Shown one piece after another: positions 1 through 9,094 of a DNA stretch of 64,000 nt (position 1 is the first letter of the stretch; each line of letters starts with the position of its first letter). The translations under genes and the position numbers were made by a program. Source of the stretch: Crambe crambe (lineage: Eukaryota; Porifera; Demospongiae; Poecilosclerida; Crambeidae). The notes under the pieces were generated by a model. That model ran no database searches and had not been told where the DNA came from. It saw only the letters and a list, made by a program, of their open reading frames with translations. Location of the stretch: contig OZ004586.1 in NCBI GenBank assembly GCA_963924555.1, positions 2,996,501-3,060,500 on the forward strand, written 5' to 3'.

Positions 1-1056
1 TAATACTGGATCCTGTATCAATCAGCATCTGTACTGATCTTCCTTCCAATTTCCCCCGTCGGAGGCACTTTTCACTCTCCGTGTTCCAAGCAACTTCTGA
101 ACACACATTCCCAAATAGAGCTGGCTTGGCAGTCCCCTCTGGACTCAACTCCTTCCTGTTTGGGCAGTTGTACATCAAGTGTCCCCATTGTCGGCAATGG
201 TAGCACTGTTTGTCACCACGAGTGTTCACTCGAGCTCTTCCTCCAGTAGTCACTGGTCCATGTTCCTCTTTCTTTGCTCCAGTCTTATCAGGTTTTGTCT
301 GATGCACTGTTATAGCTGGCTCTGCTGTTCCCTTCCTCTGATGGTGCTGGACTCCTCTCTTCCTGGCTTGAAAGTAGTCTTCTGCCAGCTGTCCCAGCTC
401 ATCTAGAGTCTTAGGCTTCCTCTCTCTCAACCACACAGCTAGTTCGTCATCCACACTCTGAAGAACCTGTTCCATGATGATAAGTTCTTTGAGAGGAACA
501 GTTGAATCCTTGGTCCACTTATCGAAGTGATCTGTGAGCCTGCAAATCCACTCCGGATAGTTCTCTTCACTGCACTTCCTATCCTTCCGAAATCGTCTGC
601 GATGAGTCTCTTCGTTGACATCGTAACGGCGCAGTATCGCCTTCTTCACTTTGTCGTAGTTTCCAGACTCATCAGCTTGCAGTGCAGTATAGGCAGCCAT
701 GGCTTTTCCTGTGAGTAAGCCAGTAAGCTGCGTGGCCCAAACCTCTTTTGGCCACTTCTGCTGCTTCGCTACCCGCTCGAAGGTAGCGAGGAAGTTCTCG
801 ATATCGTCTGTTGGTTGAAATTTCTGCAGAGTGGGCTTTGGCAATTTGACTCTTTCACCTGCCTCTCCCCTCGCCCTCAGCTCCTGAATCTCCCTACGGT
901 GCTCCTCCTTTTGTCGCTCCAGCAAGTCCCTCATGAAGCGTTGCTGATCCTGCTGCTGCTGCAATATCATCCTCTGTTCCTGTAGCATCGCAATCAGTGT
1001 CTCCGAAGAAGCCGTAGCTGCCGGCGAGATTCCTATAAGTGGAGGGGGTCCACCAC
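1..1056 (-). CDS. gag polyprotein with zinc knuckle and start of protease (partial)
   Basis: The minus strand is open from about 1056 to the window start. It encodes, in order, a proline/glycine-rich stretch (GGGPPPL), a Gln/Glu/Arg-rich coiled-coil, a helical SCAN/gag-like capsid region beginning near KLPKPTLQKF and continuing through an AMAAYTALQ segment, and a CCHC zinc knuckle of the form CYHCRQWGHLMYNC (about 140-190). It ends in the aspartic protease motif LIDTGSS at the very edge of the window. The order gag-knuckle-protease is that of Ty3/gypsy elements. The amino end is separated from this block by the inserted transposon at 1064-4851, so the copy cannot be translated as one protein. 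No stop codon was found in this block, which suggests a fairly young copy. Confidence 0.75.
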
Positions 1057-1269
1057 CTAGCACTAGCGAGTCCAAAGTAAAAAATGATATCGAAGCATAC
1101 AAGTTATAATCATTATTTTTTATGCTCAAAAGAAACTTACACCTTCTAGTAGGTATCTCCGAAATAGTAAAGAGTAATAGTCTGTTGATAGCTAGTTCTC
1201 TATATATAAAACAGCTGCTAGCATGATCATGCACCTCTAAGCAGGTGCTAACCTGTAAACATGTAACCT

Positions 1270-1720
1270 AACAAGTGAATGCAAAAAATTTCTTCGAAAT
1301 AAAAATGTGAAGTAGGGATGCTATTATAACTGGAGCTTCATAATGAAAACCAAGTACTGCAGCATCGAAGCAGTATGGCCCAAAAATCTAGCTGGAATAT
1401 GTATTATAACTGCATGCAAGAGAGTGAACTTAGTGAAGTGACCCTTACCCATCATCAAGTACGAGATACTATTCCTACTTCACTCCCTTGGCCCTTGATC
1501 ATGGGAGTGAAGTAGGAATAGTATCTTGTACTTGATGATGGGTAAGGGTCACTTCACTAAGTTCACTCTCTTGCATGCAGTTATAATACATATTCCAGCT
1601 AGATTTTTGGGCCATACTGCTTCGATGCTGCAGTACTTGGTTTTCATTATGAAGCTCCAGTTATAATAGCATCCCTACTTCACATTTTTATTTCGAAGAA
1701 ATTTTTTGCATTCACTTGTT
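1270..1720. repeat. Nearly perfect 451-bp palindrome (foldback element)
   Basis: The arms are 1270-1487 and 1503-1720, each 218 bp, with a 15-bp spacer. By eye I find a single mismatch (acgag versus acaag, near 1461). The ends read AACAAGTGAATGC and its complement. A related diverged end (ccctactt...cacttgttt) recurs at 2161-2210, which points to a repeat family. Confidence 0.9.
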
Positions 1721-3231
1721 TCCATTCTTTTTTTTTGTGATTATGAAAATTGATAGACGCTAAAGGCTCCCTTGATTGAACTAAATTTATTTAATGATCA
1801 GTATTTCATTCTGTTCAGGGAGGAGAGTTTGAAGGATGATCATCTGCAGTGTAATGGAGTACTGAAAGGAGTGAACATTTTAAAAAGTGAACAGCATTAG
1901 CTAATTGTTACATATGTGATCACTGAAATAATTATTGAGATGGTACGTATGTCTTGCTTGAGGGAGGAGTATGGGGAGTTTATGCATTTGGTGTAGTGAT
2001 CATAATAGTGGATGCCATCAAATGGCCACATCCTGTGCAGGTGTTATATGAGGAGAACTGCTATTAATTGCCCCACCCCTTTTATGAGGTAATATCGTGA
2101 AGATTTTTTTCATACGAGGCTGAAGCACATTATAGATAGCCCAGCTAGATTTTAGGCTATCCCTACTTAACCTTTTTATTTGAAGAAATTTTTTACGCTC
2201 ACTTGTTTTTATCCTTTTTCTTAGTGCTTGAAGTTGAATGAGGGAGGCTACAGTACAGTACTATACAAAGCCAGCTCTACATAAACCTCTTTTGTAGGTA
2301 CATACAGTGTCTCTGGTTGAAGAATTTGTTTAGCTATTTAAGTTTTGTTGATATAAAACTTTACAGCAACAGCAATGTAAATGACATGTACACGGCATGG
2401 TGAAGTGAGCTGACTACACTACAGCAAAGTACTGGCTATAATGCTACTATAGGATGAGCATCTGTACTGTAATTCAGCAAGGAGTGACTGGAACATCATC
2501 AGATAATGAATGAAGACCTTGGCTATAGCTAAACTTAAGCTTACGTGGCTCCGCCCATAAGCCCCGCCCCCTTCAAAATGGCGTAGAAAGATTAGCAGCT
2601 GTGCTCCGAGTGCTATCGAATAGTGAAGTAGAGCCTTAGTCAAAACTAATAGCAAAAGATCAGCCTCTAGGTGCCGCTCTAACAGATGGCCAAAGCAGAA
2701 TTTTGATGACTATAGCCAGTAAGTCGGTACGTCGATCTTATTATTATTATTATAAAGAAAAAGAACGAAAAGTCAATTTTAGAACTCGTTTTTTTCTTAT
2801 GTTGGCGAATGAATCTTTGGCTTTTGAACATTCTCCTCTCTTCTTTGTAGATATAATAATTCACTGTAGCCTTCTGAGAACCTGTAGAGTAAGGGTAGAA
2901 GAGAAAGAAGAGTTTTTAGTTTATACTGTCCTATGGACTTTGACCTGCCATCCCTACTTAGAGAGTGCTACCGCACTCTCTGATAGAATGATATGCTACA
3001 GGCCTACTTTGCTTGGAAATCGGGACCGTAAAATAATCAGGAAATTAATAAGTTACGTACCCACTTTTTGACGATCTAGTTATTAAAAAAACGGCACCGT
3101 ACCATTATTATTGTCAAATAACATCTACAGTTTATGCCACAAAAACTCGAAGAAAACACCAAAAAACAAACTAAAAAATGCAAAATGTAGCTCAAGCTTT
3201 CCTCTTTTTAAAAAAAAACACTATTTATCAG
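1721..3231. other. AT-rich interior of the 3.8 kb transposon, no gene seen
   Basis: No convincing coding region. It holds a diverged half of the foldback family (about 2161-2215) and a short hairpin at about 2952-2980 (AGAGAGTGC loop GCACTCTCT). The same hairpin recurs at about 12543-12565. The plus-strand open frame at 2703-3071 has biased low-complexity composition and no recognisable domain. Confidence 0.6.
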
Positions 3232-4412
3232 TCACAATAATAATTCTAAGTCTCCATCATTATAATCTTGCAACAGATCAAATTCATATATTTCTTCTTC
3301 TCCAAAGTATATTACCTCAAATAACTGGGGTTCTGGGGCACCAACTACTAGACCATGGTACCAGGTTGTGGTACTGTCTTGCTCATCAACAAACCGATGC
3401 TTGATTTGTTTCCCAATCCAACTGTTTGGCATGCTTAGAATATCGGCAACTTCTACTCTTGGACTTGAATCTATTAGCTCACACAAATTGGACATAAGTT
3501 GATCAGAAGATAGCTTTTTCTTCGCCTTTGAAAAAGAGAAAATGGTTTTATCAGGATATGGCTGCTTCAGGACAAACTATCACTTTCCTCCTCACTTAGA
3601 CTTGCCTCAGAATCTGTAAAAGTTTTGCATGGTTTCAACCTTCTTTGTAAACGATAATACTTCACTTTGTACCTTGCTTTAGTTTTCTTGATTTTCTCTC
3701 GACACTTCCTCAACTTTTCAGTGTTTTTTGCTTCATGTTTCTCATAACGCCTTTGAAATCTTTGTAAAGTGTCTGCTAATTTCTTATTCTCTGACACCAA
3801 AGTACGGATTAATTTCTTTTTTTCCTTAATATTAAGCATTTTCCTTTTTTCCCTTTTATGGAGATTTCGACGATTAACTTCCTTCCTAAGAGAATGATAC
3901 CTTTTCTGGATCAGTTCTGCTTCACTTTTGGCTGCTTGCAAATCTTTAGTCAAATCCTTGAAGAGTATTTTATATGCTTGGAATTCTTCTTTTCTTAATA
4001 TTGACCGCCTTTTGGCATGATCCTGTTGGGTAGGTGGTGCATAACATTCATTATCTTTTATACATACTGATTGTGGAAGCAAAAATTGACTCTCACAAAA
4101 TTTATTTAAATTAACAGAGTTACGTTTAAGCACCAGACTACGGTGTTTTTGATTGACAGTGGTCAATATCTTAATCAAGGTTAATTCAGCTGGCGGATTT
4201 TTAATTGGCCACTTCCTCCCATACAGTTGATTCAACCAACTGATAGCAGCCTTCCAAGGTAACCTCCTTATTTTATGGAACTTTACTAATTCATTGATTA
4301 GTCCATTAGTTATTTTAGATGGCTGAACTTGAGGAATTGACTGGGAATTTAATAATAAAACTTCAGTTGAAAGATTTAGCTGCTGACAATATTTTCCAAC
4401 AAACTCTGGCAT
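3232..4412 (-). pseudogene. Coiled-coil protein with C-terminal tudor-like module, frame broken
   Basis: A 281-residue frame (4412-3567) starts MPEFVGKYCQQL. It has a helical N-terminal half, then a very Lys/Arg/Glu-rich coiled coil over roughly residues 135-260, and ends in an acidic serine tail. After a shift of frame near 3570-3580, a second open stretch (to 3232) contains the ATG-started 87 residues with WIGKQIKHRF, WYHGLVV, FEVIYFG and DYNDGDLELL. That pattern resembles tudor/agenet-like chromatin-reader modules. The order suggests one original protein of about 390 residues. It lies wholly inside the 1064-4851 transposon, so it is probably its cargo or accessory protein. I do not recognise the family; no nuclease motif is visible. 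Confidence 0.5.
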
Positions 4413-4964
4413 GCTTCTAAATAGGAAACATAGTAGGAATTTAAAATTCCATGCCTATCAACCATCTAAATGCAAAATATTTACTTAAATTATGTTATTC
4501 ACACTCTCAATACTAATATTCACCTGAAAATAACTTCACACCAACAAAACTTCATAAAGGAGGATACATCAGGCTATGTAAGTATCAACGCTTCGGGGAA
4601 CTGACTCCTAGGGAGGCTTAAATAGTTTATCTAAGGCAGTATTCAACGTACTGTTAGGGGAGGAAAGTTCTTACCAGCACGAACGTAAAGAGCAACTCTA
4701 GAGCTCCAAAATGATATATTTTTGTGTAGACTTCGGTCCTACGATAGCCTGAGAAATTCAAATTGAAAATTTGACCTTTTCGGTGCCGCGCGAAAACGTA
4801 TAATTTTAAAATTAAATGGTGACGTAATTTTGGTGACCTTTGGACTCGCTACTAGCACATCTCCTTGAAATCTCCATCTCCAGGCTGATAATCTTCGTTT
4901 GTGTCTGATATGGTAGATCTTGTCGAGTAAATTCAGGACAACTGATCCCACCGCTGCCACCAAA

Positions 4965-5217
4965 TGTAACGTAGCCGAAAATATAGTTAGTAAACTTTTT
5001 AATGTTAAATACAATAGAACTCAAGAACTCCCTAAATGATACACAACTCAACCTATTTATACAAAAATCACACATACAGGAAAGAACAGGCACAAGAGAA
5101 GATTCTAGAAATACAGCAGGAAAAATCACGCACAAAAAGACTAGCTAACAGCTAAACAGAAATGAAACCACTAATTACCCAAAATAAATAATCATACACT
5201 ACATGCATACACTAACA
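4965..5217 (-). repeat. Long terminal repeat (5' LTR) of gypsy-like element
   Basis: On the minus strand the segment starts TGTTAG and ends TTACA, giving TG...CA ends, and is about 253 bp long. It contains TATAAATAGG as a likely TATA box. It is followed at once by TTTGGTGGCAGCGGTGGGAT, the kind of sequence found directly inside many metazoan gypsy LTRs at the primer-binding site. The exact 5' boundary is uncertain because the partner LTR is outside the window. Confidence 0.6.
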
Positions 5218-5226
5218 TACTGTCAC

Positions 5227-6998
5227 TCTGTCACACTAATATCAACTCTCATCATGTTAGTCCAGAGTCAAGCTGGTGAGTGCATGCAATGAGTAGCTGA
5301 ATGATTAAATAATGGTGTCTCTATCTTACTAACAAGTTAAGAGTGTCAGAAGATGAAGACTGACAGTGTGATAGCTAGTATAGTTATATATGAGGGTTTG
5401 ATATTCATGCATGACTAGCTCCTACTAACCTCATGGTTAGACAGGTCAGCATGAATACAGCGAGAGTCTCATGGACACCACCACCCAATCCTCCTAGTGA
5501 GGGATACCGAATAACAATAAATACAGACTTTGGTACTGGCATATCAGTAGCATCTACAGCATCTAGTCGTGATATAGGACAGACACCTGGTACTATAGTT
5601 AATTATTATCTGGCTGTACTTTATGGGACTGTAACAGTAGTAGGACCTGTGAGATTCACTCTAAGAGGTGAGGAAATGTGTACATATACATACTTGGTTT
5701 GTAGCTCTAATCACAATGACAGTAACTATAAAATTATCATGGTCTTCAAGCAGATTTTACTACACCAATAAATATCACTTTATCATCTCTAACTGCCACA
5801 TCTGTGACCATATCCTGGATCCAGCCTCCATTCAATCTCCCAATGGATGAGTATAGAGTAGACTTGAGACGAATAACTGGTGCAAGGCAGTTGTGTACAG
5901 ATGTTGAGGATTACAAGTCCAAGATGACCACTAGGGGTGCTTCTATTTTATCAGTAAATTTTTCTAACCTGCATGAATTCAGTATGTGTTAGTGTGTCCT
6001 GGACACAAATCAGATGCATTGAACGCAATGGTCCAATCAATAACCACACAGTGGAATTCCAAGAAGTGGGAAGGGCTCTGATCCTTGGTGTGGTGGTGAA
6101 TAGGACCTTCACAGCTAGTGGACTCACTCCTTACACAAATTACACCTTCAGAGTTTCTGGAGTCAATGATAATGGCACTGGACCCTTTACTAATGTAACC
6201 TGTATTCTGACAGTAGAAGAAAGTAATCATACCAAGCCATTTATAGCTAATTCTGTAATTAATTACTTTATGCATAGTTCCTGGTCCTGTGTCTAACCTC
6301 GCTGGTACTCCTAAGTTCACTTCCATTGTACTCACTTGGAGTACACCTCAAGAACCTAATGGAATCATCATCAGTTATGAAGTCACTTACACAGTCAATG
6401 GCAACAATACTGTCAGAGTCAACACCTCAGACTTGAGCACTACATTCACTATCTCATCATTGACTCCACAAACAAGAGTCTCTGCTATTACAGTCACTGC
6501 TTACACAAGAATAGGTCGAGGAGAACCTGCTAATTTGCCTGATCTGACTTCACTTGAGTTGCGTGAGTTATTGCCCCTGCATGCCATATTATAATCATTG
6601 ATACCACTTGCAGCTGTAGTGATGAATATCACGGTTGAGATGTTGTCTAATACTTCAGTTAATGTTTCATGGGAAAGTATTGACACTTCAGAGCCCACAA
6701 TAAGCTACAGAGTCTACTATAATCAACCTGGAAATATAATTGTCTTTGTCAATAATCTTGGCAACTCTATTGTTATTGATGATCTGATATGTAATGTGGA
6801 GTACATGTTTTATGTGGTGGCTATTGCTGAAGTTGATGGGCAGACATTTACTGGACAGAGATCAATGTTTGCAATGATTGAGGTGTCAACTAAATGTACG
6901 TTATTGGAACTGCTTCACAGTTTATTCAAGTCATGTTTTTATTGTACTTGTTTACAGCTCCTATATCACCACCTGCTGGCAGTGCACCAGTTGGAGTC
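5227..6998 (+). pseudogene. FN3 receptor pseudogene (short type), 5' part
   Basis: A truncated signal exon (about 5240-5273) lies beside the LTR. FN3-1 (about 5420-5667) has lost its acceptor: paralogues read TGCAG|GACAAG, here tgcatgactag. FN3-2 (from 5754) is fused by a deletion near 5981-5987 into the middle of FN3-3 (to 6222) and gains a stop. FN3-4 is 6278-6562 and FN3-5 is 6614-6895. The pre-membrane exon begins at 6957 and stops at about 6998, where the rest of the gene is inverted (see 6999-7668). The FN3 domains match the intact paralogues closely, so the decay is recent. Confidence 0.8.
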
Positions 6999-7668
6999 TA
7001 TCTAAAATAAACTGTTTTTATACGAACTAGTTACTCTAACAGTTGTATATAGCTAACATGTTTAAATGTTATCGTATACTTTGTCTGCCAGAGACAGTGG
7101 AGGACTTTGTGTTGTGGTCACATGTCCATATGCTGCACAAACATCCATTTCCATTCCATCAGCTGGACCTCTGTTATTACAAATTTGAAAGCTAATATTA
7201 ACTAGCATACATGTACGTACATAACACTACCTTGTTGACACTGAAGTAACTTACTTGGAAGCCACAGTTTCATACTGAATTTCTTTAGATGGTCCATTTC
7301 TGTTCAAATAAAGTCAAACCTATAACATTGGGCAGCAGTTCCTATATAGGGCAAGTAGGCAGGGGCAACATTTTCTATATAGCCATATATACATTGAGCA
7401 TACTCCAAATGGCTACATACTTTTCTTGAGCTGAAGAAGGTATCTTTATTAGTGGGGGTTGCATGTTGCTTTACACACATAATTATGCATGATACGTATA
7501 TGTACTCTATGTAGTTAGGTACCTATAGCTGGTTAATATCTATAGCTATTACTCAATTCCTTCATGACAATTGTAGATACAGTAAATGACAAAGGTGATG
7601 GAAGTGTTAAGTATGACAGTCAAGAGAACTGTAACAACAATAGCAACAGACAATTCTGTTCTACTGAC
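6999..7668 (-). pseudogene. Inverted 3' end of the same receptor: transmembrane and tail exons
   Basis: Read on the minus strand, this contains the transmembrane exon (about 7668-7553, starting SRTELSVAIVV), a 45-nt exon (7299-7255, KEIQYETVASK) and a 109-nt last exon (7170-7062, ending KVYDNI and a stop). The last two have exactly the lengths of the matching exons in the intact gene at 22590-25436, and their splice sites are present. The 3' UTR follows in the same orientation. The joint with the forward part falls inside the sequence GGAGTC|AGTAGAAC of the paralogues, so this is a simple internal inversion of about 670 bp. Confidence 0.85.
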
Positions 7669-7780
7669 TTAGCTAAGCAGCATACTATAATGTACATATG
7701 ATACTTTCTTTACCAAACTGCTATTTAGTGGGGTCCCACTGTAGTCTTTATGGTATTTCCTTTTGCATACTATATTACTA

Positions 7781-8107
7781 TGAGAGTAAAAACATTGCTT
7801 CTAAATGAAAGAGTGATGTAGGCTTGAGTACATGATTATAAAAAGTACGGAAACAAGGTGCTGGTAAGTACTTCATAAGCTCTACAGAATTGACAAACCC
7901 TACAATTAACATAAACCTACATCGCTGCTGCCATATTATCCTTTTGGCTACACCTTGCAGCGATATAGGGTTTTTTATGTCAATGTAGGGTTTGTCAATT
8001 CTGTAGAGCTTATGAAGTACATACCAGCACCTTGTTTCCGTACTTTTTATAGTCATGTACTCAAGCCTACATCGCTCTTTCATTTAGAAGAAAAGTTTTT
8101 ACTCTCA
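7781..8107. repeat. Long inverted repeat (foldback element)
   Basis: The sequence starting tgagagtaaaaac (7781) is mirrored by gtttttactctca ending at 8107. The arms are about 125 bp with several mismatches, around a centre near 7940. The outer sequence (agaa..gtttttactctcacttgttt) resembles the ends of the palindrome at 1270-1720, so the two may belong to one family. Confidence 0.8.
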
Positions 8108-8665
8108 CTTGTTTGCATACTTTTTAAGGGGCGTGGCTAAGGATGTCGATAACGACCCTTTACCAAATAAGCTTACCACGCCCGCAACTCAGCAAGACAG
8201 TTTTTTCTCAGTGTATATTGCTAACTGTGTCTATGAAGCGTTCTAGCATTCTAATGTTGTCTACGTAGCGTCTACGAAGTGTATAAACTAACTGTACTGT
8301 CTACGAAGCGTTCGAGAATTTGAGTCGTCCACGATGTCGAAGGCATTCGAACGGCAATTGACAGTTAGGACTTAGCTGTACTTCAATTTAAACAATACCA
8401 TTCCTTACCTGAGGTGTAGAGCTTCAAGATGGTACCAAGATCGTAGATATAGGATGAAGCAGTCGGGAGTTATGGCTGTCAAGCTTCCACGAAGGCACTC
8501 GGACGGCAATTGACAGCTAGGACTTGAGCTTTACTTCAATTTAAATAAGACCATTCCTTAGATCAGGTGTAGTAGCGGCGACCCTTACCTTGGGTTGGTA
8601 AGGGTCGCCGCTACGCCAGACTAAGATATAGGATGAAGCAGTCGGGAGTTATGGCTGTCAAGAAG

Positions 8666-8724
<59 letters not shown>

Positions 8725-9083
8725 TAGGGCAATGTGTAACATTAATTTTGACAGCGAGCGAGCAAGCAAGTTAGTGCTACAACTCTTTAAAAGATTTTGC
8801 TGTTGAGTTTATATGATTATAACAAAGTACTTAAATAGAGCCTTTATTTGACAGTGAGCAAGTGAGCAGCTGATAGGCTCCAGTGCTTGATATTGCTGTC
8901 AGAGACAAGAGTCATGTAAGTTGTGGTTCCAACCAGGAATCTCCATACATAGAAAGCTGTAAATACTTACCACAAGCACTTAGATAAGCCAAGCGCCTAC
9001 AATCTATTTAGATAAGGCTGTAGAAAACAATCTAGCTTGATTACAATTAGAGCATGCGCATTATGCACGCGCACAGCGCTACT
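8108..9083. repeat. Imperfect tandem duplication, hairpin and ATT microsatellite
   Basis: A segment of about 150 bp (8339-8486) containing CGGCAATTGACAG and GAAGCAGTCGGGAGTTATGG is repeated at about 8495-8662. The second copy has a 43-bp hairpin inserted (8572-8614, arms GTAGCGGCGACCCTTACC). An (ATT)n microsatellite runs from about 8665 to 8723. Short TCTACGAAGCGT repeats lie at 8215-8310. I see no gene. Confidence 0.7.
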
Positions 9084-9094
9084 ATTTCGGGACA
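9084..9094 (+). other. Target-site duplication, left copy
   Basis: ATTTCGGGACA at 9084-9094 is repeated exactly at 12461-12471, directly after the poly(A) tract, and delimits the retrotransposon between them. Confidence 0.85.

Larger units (their letters stand above)
1064..4851. mobile_element. 3.8 kb DNA transposon with 14-bp TIR and 7-bp target duplication
   Basis: The left end reads TAGCGAGTCCAAAG and the right end is its exact reverse complement. Each side is flanked by CTAGCAC (1057-1063 and 4852-4858), and excision restores the gypsy gag frame. It carries a minus-strand coding region at 3232-4412, a 451-bp palindrome (1270-1720) and a diverged half copy of the palindrome end near 2160-2215. 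A 7-bp duplication does not fix the superfamily. No DDE catalytic domain is recognisable, so the copy may be non-autonomous or degraded. Confidence 0.7.
1..5217 (-). mobile_element. Ty3/gypsy-like LTR retrotransposon, 5' part, interrupted
   Basis: Read on the minus strand, an LTR (4965-5217) is followed by a primer-binding-site-like leader (about 4945-4964), a gag frame and the start of an aspartic protease at the window edge. The gag frame is split by a DNA transposon at 1064-4851. Removing that insert, with one copy of the 7-bp CTAGCAC duplication, brings the frame near 4865 directly into the frame that is open from 1056 down to 1. The 5' end of the LTR abuts the damaged signal exon of the receptor gene at 5227, so the element probably inserted into that exon. 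The 3' half lies outside the window. Confidence 0.75.

Noticed and set aside
439..621. Minus-strand open frame of 60 residues
   Set aside because: It is an out-of-frame shadow of the gag coding frame, which runs on the same strand in another register.
2703..3071. 122-residue plus-strand frame
   Set aside because: Low-complexity start, no domain, spans a repeat hairpin; no coding support.
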